From Cladopsammia gracilis (Eukaryota > Cnidaria > Anthozoa > Scleractinia > Dendrophylliidae), in assembly GCA_022457155.1 (NCBI GenBank), contig JAJGOT010000001.1, positions 741,001-805,000 on the forward strand: a stretch of DNA of 64,000 nucleotides. Reading direction: 5' to 3'. Position 1 is the stretch's first letter. The number at the start of each line of letters is the position of its first letter. Positions 46,515-59,000 of the stretch are shown one piece after another. Made by a program: the position numbers and the translations under genes. Below the pieces are notes generated by a model, which was given only the letters and a program-made list of their open reading frames with translations, was not told the DNA's origin and did no database searches.

Positions 46515-48225
46515 AATCCGGATTCTGAAGCATATTTTAATAGATATTGTTTATGTCTAGTAAACAGCTGGGCTCATTACTTCATCCCTCGAGTCGTAGT
46601 AGTTATTCATTCTGAACTGCAAACAACTTCCAAGGTAATTAATAGCTCATAATGTGTTGGCTAAGACTTCCTTCAAAAAATATATTAGTTTCACTATTGA
46701 GAGACCCGAGTCGGTCAAGTCCTACTCATAAAGAATACATAATAGAAATGTATTTGAGATTTAGAAATGTTACACTTCATTTGCAAAGTAAACTGATTGA
46801 CGCAGAAAAAGAAAGTATCTACATATTCACATTTAATTTTTTCTCCAATATTTAGATTTACATACTATAAAAAGGTATACAAAATAATTGGAAATAGAAT
46901 TTCGTTTGTACTGGAGAGAGGGCCTGGCACATGAAAGCTGCGCCGGTTACATGTTGCAACATTTACTGAGGTAGATCAGTTATGATCCACTAATTACTTT
47001 ATTAAGTTAGTTGTGATCGACAATGGTCATGTTTCAAAGCGGGCGCGAGACAATAGACGCAATGAAGAAATACCTTTTAGAATTCGGCTTTGTTAAACGG
47101 CTGTAAATAATACCGAATGATTTTTGTTGAAGAATGGATCAAAATGCAATATTGATTAAATCGCGTGATCATCTACAAATCTCAACTTAAAACTTAAGAT
47201 ACTCCTCGACTTTTCAGGCATATGGTCGCATAAGCTTTTTGGCCTTTTTTACAAATTGATATTGAACTGAATAAACCAAATAACCACGAAAAATACAAGA
47301 TACCAAAAGCGATTAACTCAGCGTCTATTTCATAACTTGCAAAATACGGCTTTCCTTTGAACGTCACTGTTTACAGCCCCTACTGAACTGGTTGTTAAAA
47401 GGTTAATGGCGTTCCAATTCGAAATAAAAGAAACAAATTCTTGCTCCTTTAAAAATAGGTTTTCTTTGTTAAGAGACTGAGTTAACTAATATGGAAAGTC
47501 AAAGGTGCTTTGCAATGCTATTTGCCTTAAGCAATAAAATAACCGTGAGGTAAATTAGGGAAAACTGTGTTTTAAAACTTAGCAGAAACAGAGATAGACT
47601 GTTCATTAGTTTCAGGCAAGATAGTAGTGTTGAAGTACAACTTTTTTTAATCAAAAAGATAAAGTATTGAGTTCAAAACGACCAACAGAGCGCAATTAAA
47701 ATCAGGAAAATTAATGATCAGTTATAATCTATAAATAACAAAGCATTAAGTTTGTTGTGATCGAAACTTAATAATGTTCCACACGGCTAATGAAGTATGA
47801 GAGCAGTTACGTTCGCTAGGCCATAGACTACAATGAAGAAATACCTTCTGGAATCCGGTTTGTTTATCGGCTGTAAATAATACCGAACGTCACTGTTTAC
47901 AGCTCCACACTGAACTGTATGTTAAAGGATAAATGGTGTTCGAATTCAAAATAAAAGAAGAGATAAATGCTATCTTCTTTAAAGATAGTTTTTCCTTTGT
48001 TAAGATAAAGTATTTAGTTTAGAACAGGTCCAAAGTGCATTGCAATGCTATTCGCCTTAAGCAAAAGGTGGAAGCGGAATAAGGAATAATAAATAACGGG
48101 TTTAAAGTAGAAAAAAATAAGGAATATTTAGGGTTTAAAATCAGAAATAATGAATAGTACAGTCTCGATAACGGAGTAATGAAGAATGTGTCGTTTTCCT
48201 TAAAATAATCGCATATAAAATAAAT

Positions 48226-48399
48226 AAAGAATATAATGACAAAGGTATTAAGGCATGCCTGTTTAATACGTGTCTTTATTATGTCGGAAAGCCAGGCGTT
48301 GAGTCTCGCCTCGTCAAAGCAAAAGATGAATTTGGGTCTCTAATTGGTATTCGGGCGAAAATTATGAAATACACGCATGTCTCTGATGTTGCTCTTTGA
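48226..48399 (+). pseudogene. Conserved ~57-residue frame in the arrays (unknown)
   Basis: An open frame without its own start codon (KEYNDKGIKACLF, YYVGKPGVESRLVKAKDEF, RAKIMKYTHVSDVAL, then stop). The same peptide recurs at 50743-50917 with one frameshift and, decayed with stops, near 36008 and 39490. The wording looks like an exon of a real protein carried by the repeat family. I do not recognise it; no function is proposed. Confidence 0.4.
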
Positions 48400-50356
48400 T
48401 CTACCTATTTCTTCTTCCTCGAAAAAAGCCTGTGGTACCCAGGAGGATATATTTTGTGATATTATTCTGACTGTAAACAATTAGGTAAAAACAATAATAG
48501 GAACTGTTAGATTACCAGAACGTTTAAGACCTTGGGAGTTCAGGCTCAAAGAAATGGTGCACCAGGGCTTTAAGACAGAAATAATAAAACTCTAGGGTTT
48601 CAAGCCATCGATTATATCTAACTGCTGATACAACCAAGTAATGAAATCCGGATTCTGAAGCATATTTTAATACATATTGTTTATGTCGAGTAAACAGCTG
48701 GGCTCATTACTTCATCTCTCGAGTCAGAGTAGTTATTCATTCTGAACTGCAAACAACTTCCAAGGTAATTAATAGCTCATAATGCGTTGGCTAAGACTTC
48801 CTTCGAAAAATATATTAGTTTCACTATTGAGAGACCCGAGTCGGTCAAGTCCTACTCATAAAGAATGCATAATAGAAATGTATTTGAGATTTAAAAATGT
48901 TACGCTTCATTTGCAAAGTAAACTGATTGACGCAGAAAAAGAAAGTATCCACATATTCACATTTAATTTTTTCTCCAATATTTAGATTTACATACTATAA
49001 AAAGGTATACAAAATAATTGGAAATAGAATTTCGTTTGTACTGGAGAGAGGGCCGGGCACATGAAAGCTGCGCCGGTTACATGTTGCAACATTTACCGAG
49101 GTAGATCAGTTATGATCCACTAATAACTTTATTAAGTTAGTTGTGAGCGACACTCGGTCATGTTTCAAAGCGGGCGCGAGACAATAGACACAATGAAGAA
49201 ATACTTTTAGAATTCGGCTTTGTTAATCGGCTGTAAATAATACCGAATGATTTTTGTTGAAGAATGAATCAAAATGCAATATTGATTAAATCGCGTGATC
49301 ATCTACAAATCTCAACTTAAAAGATACTCCTCGACTTTTCAGGCATATGGTCGCATAAGCTTTTTGGGCTTTTTTACAAATTGATATTGAACTGAATAAA
49401 CCAAATAACCACGAAAAATACAAGATACTAAAAGCGATTAACTCAGCGTCTATTTCATAACTTGTAAAATACGGCTTTCCTTTGAACGTCACTGTTTACA
49501 GCCCCATACTGAACTGTATGTTAAAAGGTTAATGGCGTTCCAATTCGAAATAAAAGAAACAAATTCTTGCTCCTTTAAAAATCGGTTTTCTTTGTTAAGA
49601 GACTGAGTTAATTAATTTGGAAAGTCAAAAGTGCTTTGCAATGCAATTTGCCTTAAGCAATAGAATAACCGTGAGGTAAATTAGGGAAAACTGTGTTTTA
49701 AAACTTAGCAGAGAGATAGACTGTTCATTAGTTTCAGGCAAGATAGTAGTGTTGAAGTACAACTTTTTTTAATCAAAAAGATAAAGTATTGAGTTCAAAA
49801 AGACCAACAGAGCGCAATTAAAATCAGGAAAATTAATGATCAGTTATAATCTATAAATAACAAAGCATTAAGTTTGTTGTGATCGAAACTTAATAATTTT
49901 TCACACGGCTAATGAAGTATGAGAGCAATAACCTTCGCTAGGCCATAGACTACAATGAAGAAATACCTTCTGGAATCCGGTTTGTTTATCGGCTGTAAAT
50001 AATACCGAACTTCACTGTTTACAGCTCCACACTGAACTGTATGTTACTCCGGGGTTAATGGTGTTCGAATTCAAAATAAAAGAGATAAATGCTATCTTCT
50101 TTAAAGATAGTTTTTCTTTGTTAAGATAAAGTTTTTAGTTTAGAACAGGTCCAAAGTGCACTGCAATGCTATTCGCCTTAAGCAAAAGGTGGAAGCGGAA
50201 TAAGGAATAATAAATAACGGGTTTAAAGTAGAAATAAATAATAATAAATTAGGGTTTAAAATCAGAAATAATGAATAGTACAGTCTCGATAACGGAGTAA
50301 TGAAGAATGTGTCGTTTTCCTTAAAATAATCGCATATAAAATAAATAAAGAATATA

Positions 50357-50738
50357 GAATGCACGATCACTGCAACAAACCGATGAGAATGGCCGGATCT
50401 GGTTCCCAGACCTAGATCAGTATTAATACTTGAAGTGAAGCAAAAAACGGCAAACTGATCCTTACGGCAGAAAAACAGAAGCAGAAGCAGAAGCAAATAA
50501 AATAAATAAAAGTGGAATATAATAGTGCCCAATATTTCGCTTTGCAAAACAAAGCTTCTTCAGGGGCTAGCACTACGGTTTTACAGTTGTTATCATTTAT
50601 AGTGCTAGCCCCTGAAGAAGCTTTGTTTTGCAAAGCGAAATATTGGGCACTATTATATTCCACTTTTATTTATTTTATTTGCTTCTGCTTCTGCTTCTGT
50701 TTTTCTGCCGTAAGGATCAGTTTGCCGTTTTTTGCTTC
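50357..50738. mobile_element. 382-bp insertion with perfect 139-bp inverted repeat
   Basis: Absent from the preceding array unit. Flanked by a 14-bp direct duplication AAATAAAGAATATA (50343-50356, 50739-50752). The first 80 bp are unique; then left arm 50437-50575, a 24-bp loop and right arm 50600-50738. By eye the arms are exact reverse complements. The arm contains CCCTGAAGAAGCTTTG and CAAAGCGAAATATTGGGC, similar to 3' tails of Penelope-like or LINE elements. The long duplication points to retrotransposition machinery rather than a DNA transposase. Confidence 0.85.
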
Positions 50739-51641
50739 AAATAAAGAATATAATGACAAAGGTATTAAGGCATGCCTGTTTAATACGTGTCTTTATTATG
50801 TCGGAAAGCCAGGCGCTGAGTCTCGCCCACGTCAAAGCAAAAGATGAATTTGGGTCTCTAATTGGTATTCGGGCGAAAATTATGAAATACACGCATGTCT
50901 CTGATGTTGCTCTTTGATCTACCTCTTTCTTCTTCCTCGAAAAAAGCCTGTGGTACCCAGGAGGATATATTTTGTGATATTATTCTGACTGTAAACAATT
51001 AGGTAAAAATAATTATAGTAACTGTTAGATTATCAGAACGTTTAAGACCTTGGGAGGTCAGGCTCAAAGAAATGGGGCACCAGGGCTATAAGACAGAAAT
51101 ATAACAACTCTAGGGTTTCAAGCCATCGATTATATCTAACTGCTGATACAACCAAGTAATGAAATCCGGATTCTGAAGCATATTTTAATAGATATTGTTT
51201 ATGTCTAGTAAACAGCTGGGCTCATTACTTCATCCCTCGAGTCGTAGTAGTTATTCATTCTGAACTGCAAACAACTTCCAAGGTAATTAATAGCTCATAA
51301 TGTGCATGTTGGCTAAGACTTCCTTCAAAACAAATATATTAGTTTCACTATTGAGAGACCCGAGTCGGTCAAGTCCTACTCATATAAAGAATACATAATA
51401 GAAATGTATATGAGATTTAGAAATGTTACGCTTCATTTGCAAAGTAAACTGATTGACGCAGAAAAAGAAAGTATCTACATATTCACATTTAATTTTTTCT
51501 CCAATATTTAGATTTAAACACAGGAATATTAGTTATACTATAAAAAGGTATACAAAATAATTGGAAATATACTTTCGTTTGTACTGGAGAGGATCGAGAG
51601 GATCGAGAGGGGCGCATGAAAGCTGCAACATGTTGCAACAT

Positions 51642-51756
51642 TTACCTAGGTAAATTCGAAATAACAAAAGCCGCTGAACGCATAAGCGTGTAGCGGCTAT
51701 TGTTGATTAAAAGTAAGTGTGCTGCGGCTATTGATATTTCGAATTTACCCAGGTAA
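51642..51756. repeat. Fold-back MITE
   Basis: TTACCTAGGTAAATTCGAAATA (left) and TATTTCGAATTTACCCAGG (right) are mirrored, and both lead into AAAGCCGC/GCGGCTA. Confidence 0.65.
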
Positions 51757-51956
51757 GCGTTGAAACCTGTAACCGCAGCTGTTAATAGTGAGACAAGCTA
51801 ATTACAATAAAGAAAGTAGTATTATCATATTGTTCTATTTAGAGTGATTTTACTTAGACTGTGAAACAGTATCTAAACAAAAGAAAACAGTGGAATTAGT
51901 GTCTAATAGTGCCTTCAAGTGCCTACTAGCTTAGTCTTTTACGGTTTCAAGATTTT

Positions 51957-52035
51957 AAGGCGACGGCAGAATTTTTTTTTTGTACACCTAAGGTGGAAAT
52001 CTTTTTTTTTTCTCGGTGGCTGGAATTTTTTTTCA
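51957..52035. repeat. Fragment of the 44719-45023 MITE family
   Basis: CACCTAAGGTGGAAATCTTT between T-runs matches the interior of that element. Confidence 0.5.
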
Positions 52036-52547
52036 ATGGGTGAAACTTTTTACTGTTTTAGGCCTACGTCCATACGTCACATTTATATTTAATAATAACA
52101 CGAATTTAATAGGCCGATTAAATTCATACATTAGACTATTAAAGTAGATGACAGAGGTTCCTTTGATGCGACGAATAAAATAAAACACAGGTGGATTACA
52201 ACAATAGTATTTGTCTGGGTTCGAAGGATACAATTTTTTGGACGAAATGATGACTAGCAACACATATTCTTGGCTTCCATATGACGTCATAAAAATAAAA
52301 AAATTAAACTATACATTCTACAAAGTTGTTTCTAACATAGTATGAAGATACCAGTGTTACAATCGTTTACAAAAACTTTCAGATTTTAACGATGTTTTGC
52401 TTCCGATTTGTAAAGGTTTTAAATGTGTCACGCAATTCGTCACGCTATTTCAGATAAGCCGTGAAAGGAAACAGTTGAACCAGTGAAAATTGAACCAGTT
52501 GAAAGTTAATTTTCTTGCATTATAAATGCTTATAAGCTGTTTTTATG

Positions 52548-52654
52548 TAGCCTGCGTGCAGACGTATCTGATTTCCTTGCGAAAAACGGAAACCGCGTTT
52601 CGCAGACGTCCGTTTTCCCCGGGGAGCAAGGAAATCGCATACGTCTGCGCGCTA
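52548..52654. mobile_element. Fold-back MITE (TAGCCTGCGTGCAGACGTAT)
   Basis: The left arm TAGCCTGCGTGCAGACGTAT and GATTTCCTTGC are mirrored by GCAAGGAAATC and ATACGTCTGCGCGCTA. Distantly like 20806-20993. Confidence 0.6.
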
Positions 52655-52724
52655 ACTAATTTTATGGAACTAATTTTATTGAATCCCATCTTTTGTAATG
52701 AGCTTTTCGGTGTAATTAAGACTT

Positions 52725-52912
52725 TGAAGGTTTGGCAGCCATGTTTGTTTCCCTAAGTGGGACAGAAAGATGGCCGCTCCATATATATTTTTTTACTAAA
52801 AATTACCAATACTCGCTATTGAACGAAAAGCTCTTGTGCTTAAAAAAATTGGCCCAGATGTGTAGTTTTAAACTCTCTACAATTCCATAAACATTGAATT
52901 GAAATCCGTTTT
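52725..52912. repeat. Inverse match to 43060-43200
   Basis: GATGGCCGCTCCATA, AATTGGCCCAGATGTGTAG and TAAACTCTCTACAATTC are the complements of phrases at 43060-43175. Confidence 0.6.
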
Positions 52913-53124
52913 TTAATGCTCTTGAATTGTGATCTGATGTAAGTGAAAACTAGCAATTAAAGAATGCTCCAACAGTGCAAAGCCCAGTTTGGGGCAGGGA
53001 TAAAAGAAAAACTTTGTTCGAGAAAGAGAAAAAAGAACCACTGACAAGAAGGGCATCAGAAACAAGCAAAAGAGCCAAGTAATTCTTGACACCAAGGAGG
53101 TTTTAGAAGAGAACTGAAGATAAC

Positions 53125-53460
53125 ACTGATAAACAACCAGATTAAAAGGAAGGTGAGGCTGATAAACGACAAGATTACAATGAAGATGACACTGATAAAT
53201 GTCCAGATTACAAGGAAGGTGAGGCTGATAAACGACAAGATTACAATAAAGATGACACTGATAAACGACCAGATGACTAGGAAGATGAGGCTGATAAACG
53301 ACAAGATTACCGAATGAAGGTAACACTGATAAACAACCAGATTACAAGGAAGGTGAGGCTGATAAACGACAAGATTACAATGAAGATGACACTGATAAAC
53401 GACCAGATGACTAGGAAGATGACAGCTGGAAGATGACAGCTGGAAGATGAGGCTAATAAA
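53125..53460. repeat. 33-bp minisatellite
   Basis: Roughly ten tandem units alternating GATGACACTGATAAACGACC and GGTGAGGCTGATAAACGAC variants. The long hydrophobic minus-strand frames (FISLTFLVIW) are by-products of the repeat. Confidence 0.85.
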
Positions 53461-53492
53461 CAACAAAGCAAAAATGAAACTAAGGCTGATAT

Positions 53493-53762
53493 CAGTGGCG
53501 GATCCAGGGGGAGTGTCCGGGGGGTCCGGACCCCCCTATCAGATCTGTGTCTCCCATGTGGTTCATAAAAATAATATAAAATTGTTTTATACGTAGTTGT
53601 TTCACTTCCACCAATTGACTGATTGTCAAGTTTTTGACTTAACAAAGGCTTTGCGACTCTCAGGAATGCCGGAAATGGCGTTTTAGAGGGTAAAATCGGA
53701 AAAATATTCCGGGGAACATGTACCCGGATCCCCCCTTTCAGAAATTCCTGGATCCGCTCCTG
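53493..53762. mobile_element. MITE with CAGTGGCGGATCCAGG ends
   Basis: TIRs CAGTGGCGGATCCAGG and, inverted, CAGGAGCGGATCCAGG; GATAT lies directly on both sides (53488-53492, 53763-53767). Inner palindrome GTCCGGGGGGTCCGGAC. Same termini as 5440-5822. The CAG...CTG ends look hAT-like, although the visible duplication is only 5 bp. Confidence 0.75.
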
Positions 53763-54493
53763 GATATGCACTGGGTCAGCAGCCAAGAAGTGGGAGAAGA
53801 AGAAGACGCGTGAAAGAGGCTGAATGGTGTGATGTTGTAAGTAGATGACAGTGAGTGGAGTGATGTAGAAAGTGGTGGTGAGGACTGAATAACATGCTGT
53901 TGGCTGCTTGGCGAGAGGAATGCACTACCGGCAAGAGATGAGAAAACAATTTTGGCTCGCCATTTCTATACTTTTGGTCTGCTACTGTACATAGAATTAT
54001 ATTACAAAACTATTAAAAAAATGAAAACAGTTTATTTGATGTAAAGTTTAGTAGAAATGTTGGCTGACTATATGAAGTTGAAAAAATCATTCAAAGTGTT
54101 GCAGTTCAAAAAGATAAAATTGTATGAAATGAATAAACTTTTTTTTTTCTTTACACCATCAAAAATTAATGTTACGGGATAAAAAGAAACGTTCATACTT
54201 ACATGAAATATTATGAGAAACAAAAGACCATAAGGTTGATAAAATGCAAAAATTAAAATGCAAACGTTTCTTGTTTCAACAATGACCACCGTTAGCGTTT
54301 TGATGTCAATGGGTGACACATGAGTATCATTTGACCTTACTTGGTATGTAATGTCGCACAATCAAGACTTGGCTAGGTGATTTAACAGGCTAGTACGTAT
54401 ACTAGAAAGAAAGATCAAACTAGTCCAGAAAAGTTTGCCTGAAATTTCTATGTTATTCACATTGTAGTTGATCTGTAACATTTTCATCTGCTC

Positions 54494-54725
54494 TGGGGCA
54501 TACACAGGATTTTTGTAGAAGGGGTCTGGGTTGTTCAGTTTAATTTATGTCAACAATGAAAGTCAGTTATATTGATTTTTGTTGTGAAAAGCACAAAGCT
54601 TCACGGTAAAGAGGTTTGTAAATATGTATTAATACACAGGATAACTTTATTCCAAAAAGTTCGCAGTTGTTTGTTACAAACGCGGGGTTCCGGAACCCCC
54701 TGGAACCCTCCCTGGGTATGCCCCT
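54494..54725. mobile_element. MITE with GGGGCATACCCAGG ends
   Basis: Left GGGGCATACACAGGATTTTT and inverted right GGGGCATACCCAGGGAGGG, with a GGGGTTCCGGAACCCC palindrome near the right end. Non-coding. Confidence 0.55.
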
Positions 54726-55127
54726 ACCTGCTAAGCAACTTGTGACTATGATATTTGGACAGTAAACATTTGTGAATAATAAACTGTTGAACTCTTCATT
54801 TTAAGTGTTGGGCCTACAACTGTATCAATCGAGGTAGACAAGTCTATTGAGAATAAAAAAAAAATCACATTTTCGCGTTCGAAGAACCGAATCCTAATTT
54901 TCGTGTTGGTTGTCCTGTGGTTTATGTGCAGTAAAATTTGAGATCCAGTTTTGGTTGACGGTCTTCCAAATGGCCGCCCCTATTGGTTTTTTTCAGGGGC
55001 TCATTTCCGCCGGAAATTCCTTCGAACTCGTCTCCATAATCTGTGATTACTGCTAGTTTATTTCTATTCTGGACTCGTTATTCACTTCATAGTTGATCTG
55101 TAATAGCTTTACCTGCACCCATCGTCC

Positions 55128-55212
55128 TTGGGCAGATTTTTTTTGCGATGATGCGTGGGAATATTTTTTTCTTAATAATTTACCACCATCACTTTTCTAT
55201 TGGTCCATCCCT
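55128..55212. repeat. Fragment of the 44719-45023 MITE family
   Basis: TGGGCAGATTTTTTTTGCGA, TTAATAATTTAC and CACTTTTCTATTGGTCCATC match the right half of that element. Confidence 0.6.
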
Positions 55213-55775
55213 AATGTCTTCGGTTCGATCGAAAGGCCCCAGTCTACTGACATATTGTAGTCCAATTGTGATCAAACACTCCAGACGTTTTCCGCCTTTG
55301 GTATTAACTTTCGTAACATGGGAGAATAAATGCCTCCTTCTTTGGAGCAAAATGTAAAGAACGCTATTTTTGGGTTCGAAAATAGTTCAGCTCAGGATCG
55401 TCGAAAAGACAATAGCAGTTGTAATTCGATTGTTAGCGCCAAAACACCTCTTAATTTTTTGCATTGGTCGACGAGTGAATATCTCATGCAATGCTAACTT
55501 GTGTCGTTTTCTGTGGTACTTAGCCTCCGGGGAGGAGCGTTCGTTGCGTGACACAAATAACGGCTGCGTGGGAGACTAGTGTAACAGCTCAGGCGCCGCG
55601 GTATAAAATTTTGCATAATTTCGAAAGCTTGAACTGAGTACACCTGTCTAATTTCTAGTTGAAAATAAAATACGCACGGTTTACCTACAGTCATAAACGA
55701 AACGAAAAATAAGAGGAAAATGACCAACCTTTTCACGGTTATAAGTTTGCTTGCCAAAACTGTCAAAAGAACTCG

Positions 55776-55781
55776 TTTATT
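55776..55781 (-). terminator. Poly(A) signal of the astacin-TSP1 gene
   Basis: TTTATT on the plus strand (AATAAA on the minus strand), 71 bp after the stop codon at 55852-55854. Confidence 0.55.
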
Positions 55782-55851
55782 GAGCAAAGTCGTGTACAGT
55801 CTATGAATTATTACTAATGTCTACTTTTTTAGCATACTGAATATTTTGGTG

Positions 55852-56027
55852 CTAGCAGTGTTTATTCATGCACCGTTCAGTCTGTAGACTTCTTCCACTG
55901 CACCTATTCCCGCCATACTTTGGGGGTGGATCATCACACAGCCTCGATCTGGTACGCAGGCCAGGTCCACAAGTTACACCGCAGGAAGTCCAGGATGACC
56001 AGCGACCCCAGTGACCATGTACGGGAG
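55852..56027 (-). CDS. Astacin-TSP1 gene, TSP1 domain 2 and stop
   Basis: Acceptor TTTTTTTAG. Encodes GHWGRWSSWTSCGVTCG, GLRTRSRLC and RCSGRSLQTERC, ending NKHC and TAG. A full six-cysteine TSP1 domain with the WxxW and RTR core. Confidence 0.92.
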
Positions 56028-59000
56028 CTAAAAAAATGTAACATGCCTTAGCTTATTCCAATTATATCCCGGCGTTACCAATCGATGAAATCGATGATGG
56101 ATTAAAATCGATATCAATTAATCGATTGATATTGATAATCGATGACCAATCGATGAAGAAGATTTTTGTGACCTTATTTTATCGATTGGCGTCGATTGGC
56201 ATCGATTGTTATCGATTGTCATCGATTGCTATCGATTGTAATCGATTGTTATCGATTATCACAATGCAGTTTTCTTACTCTTTTAAAGAGTAAGAAAACT
56301 GCATTGTGATAATTGATAAAATTCGACACATTTATTTTGAAAACATGACTTTTAGCCAAACGAGAATGAGAGTCACCGAGAGTTGAAGGATGAGAATTCA
56401 GTTGCACTAGAGTTTTATTCAACTCTCAGCAAGCGTGGGCCAAATTCGATGAGTGCGCACAGGAATCGCCGAGAGTGCATGAGAGTTTCAGGCCAAACGA
56501 GAGCGAAAGTTTGTTTGAAGTCTTATTTACTCTCATTCTCGTTTGGACCGGCCTTCTACAGCTTACATGAAACAATCACAATGTAACTTTTTGGCTCTTT
56601 GTGTATAAAAATTCGACATATTTATTTATTGTGTGACTTTTAACAGGAACTGAACTAGCAGAAAACAACTGACTGACTAAAACTAATGCAATAAAACATT
56701 TATATTGGAACTATCGCAAAACAATAATGCCTGATTAATTCTAACGCACAAAGCATTCGCCAATAACAGCACGAAGCGGCGAAAACTCGCTGTTTCGCGA
56801 CTCGTCTCCGTTTCGCGGCTCAATTTCACTTGTAACATCTGTCATGAAAGTATTTGCCAATCGATATCAATCGATGCCAATCGATATTAATCGATGAACT
56901 TTTTTTTTGTGACTATCGATTGGTCATCGATTGGCCGATACCAATCGATATCAATTAATTAATTACATCGATTGATATCCATTTATCGATTGAATTTCCG
57001 ATCATCGATTTCATCGATTGGTAACGCCGGGATTATATATAACGTTTGTTCCTCCCCCAACAGTGTAATAGCACTTCCGGTGTGTCTTGCTACATCATTA
57101 ACGTGTCCACATAGTAAATATTTGTTCACAAGGCGCTGAGGTTCCTAAAAACGCAGATTCATTTCGAATACTCAGCAAGGCTATTCCTAAAGAAAATTTA
57201 GAAGGAGCCCAAATCTTAGATGTTAGGAGTCCAAACAAGGTGCCTCAGCCAAAAATTAATGAGGCGCCCGTGTCAATTGTTTGGTGCCATGGCCGTCTTG
57301 TTGTTTCCCTAGACAAGAAACGTTTCTCCACATTGTCTCTCTCCACTTAGGTGTATAAATGGGCACCGGCGACAAAATGCTGGGGGGGGGGGGGGGTAAC
57401 CTTGTGATGGACTGGCATCCCATCCGAGGGGGAGTAGTAATACTTCTAGTTGCTTCATGCTACAGAAATCGTGTTGCGCTCCAGCGCCGTACGCGCATAT
57501 GGGTCACTCGTGGCTTGTATGCAACTGTACCTTTACCTTATTTCAAATTTACACTGCAAGAACCTTAAAAGGGTTGACGAGGGAGTAATTTTTATATCAA
57601 TTTGCAAATACCCGAGGGGTTCTCTGGGATCCATCAGGGATGACCGCTGAAAAGTGCAGTTAGTTGTGTACACTAAACATGACACTTACAGTAACACTCG
57701 TGAAGCGAGCACGTGTTGGTCTGTCTTTGGATGCCGTAGAGACCTGCCCCAGGACACCGCGTTCGATCACGTGACATACAGAATCTCTGACGTGTTTTTA
57801 GACATCTATCGTTGCAAGGTCCAAACTTTGTCCAGGAACTCCATGGGTGTGAACTCTGAGCTGTTCGTTCGATTTTATAATAAAGATTAACCATTTTACT
57901 TATGGAGTCAAACCGTAGTTCTGTAGATGAAATCTTAAAGTGTGACGATTAAAATGGAAGCTAGAGTGCAGTTATTAAACCCAATTGCAGTTAAAACTAA
58001 ATTTCAGGTATTTAACATACAACTAAGGAATAATACTACTGATATACTGCATAATAGAGTAGAATACATTATAATATAATTTACAATGACTAGAAATGAC
58101 GGCCTTGCGTAAAACTACTGCTGCTAACAGACTGTATTTATGCGTTCAAATAAAAAAATCAAATCAAATCAATTTAAAGTATTTAGTACGCGAGTACTAA
58201 TTGTGGACACTTTCCAGATCTAATTGGAATTTGTTTAATGCACTTATACTGTATATTTGCGTGACGAAGCCAGACAGTCTAAATGTTCGAGGGACTCGTC
58301 AAAAGACAGGACTATTGCTCGACTTGAGGGTTATCAGTACTAGATATAAAGTCTACATAATAAGCTCTAGTGGATCGATAGCTTTGCTCGGATGAACGTT
58401 TCACAGACTTTGCTCTTCTAACATGCAGAACAATTTTATATTATTCAAAGAAATGTAGAACTAATTTTTTTAATTGTTGAACTTGAACAGTTTTAGGACT
58501 TTTAGGACTCATAGGGTTAATCGAATAATCGGCCGCCTCAAACGTGATAATAAATTTTCCACCTTTACCATTTCTTAATTCGAACCATCCTAAGGACGCG
58601 TTTTTAATCGCGGTCAAAGCTGGATACACTAAAACATAAGACCTACAATCTACCTTATCAAACCATTTTTATGTTTAATTTAAGTAATGATGTGATTACA
58701 TGTACATATTATACTTAAAACTATTTACAGCAGTGCGCATTAGAAACCTATCGGCCTGCCAGGCCTGGCAACTAGTAAGTGCTCCTAACGAGTTTTTTTT
58801 CATAGACAAAGCAAGAGTTTTTTTTCCTGAAACTAACTTGGCCATCAGCTTCACTTACTTTTACAATCGTACAGTGCATTTAGTTGCTGTATGTCTGTCT
58901 CACTGAAGCCCTTTCTCTGACCGAACTGTACACTGGGATGTTTGATGGCCTTTATAGTTCGCTTGCCATTTTTGGAGAACGCGTGGCTCCCATAATGCAT

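Larger units (their letters stand above)
46515..51600. repeat. Tandem array B, unit ~2.13 kb
   Basis: AATCCGGATTCTGAAGCATA recurs at 46515, 48645 and 51163. Spacing is 2130 bp, then 2518 bp, where a 382-bp insertion plus its 14-bp duplication accounts for the excess. The third copy stops near 51600. Units carry an open 67-residue frame (46652-46855, 48782-48985) of unknown nature, CCTGAACTGTATGTTAAAAGG-type phrases inverse to array A, and a conserved peptide region (48226-48399). Confidence 0.8.

Noticed and set aside
52913..53786. Three overlapping hydrophobic minus-strand frames resembling membrane proteins
   Set aside because: They are translations of the 33-bp minisatellite and the adjoining MITE.
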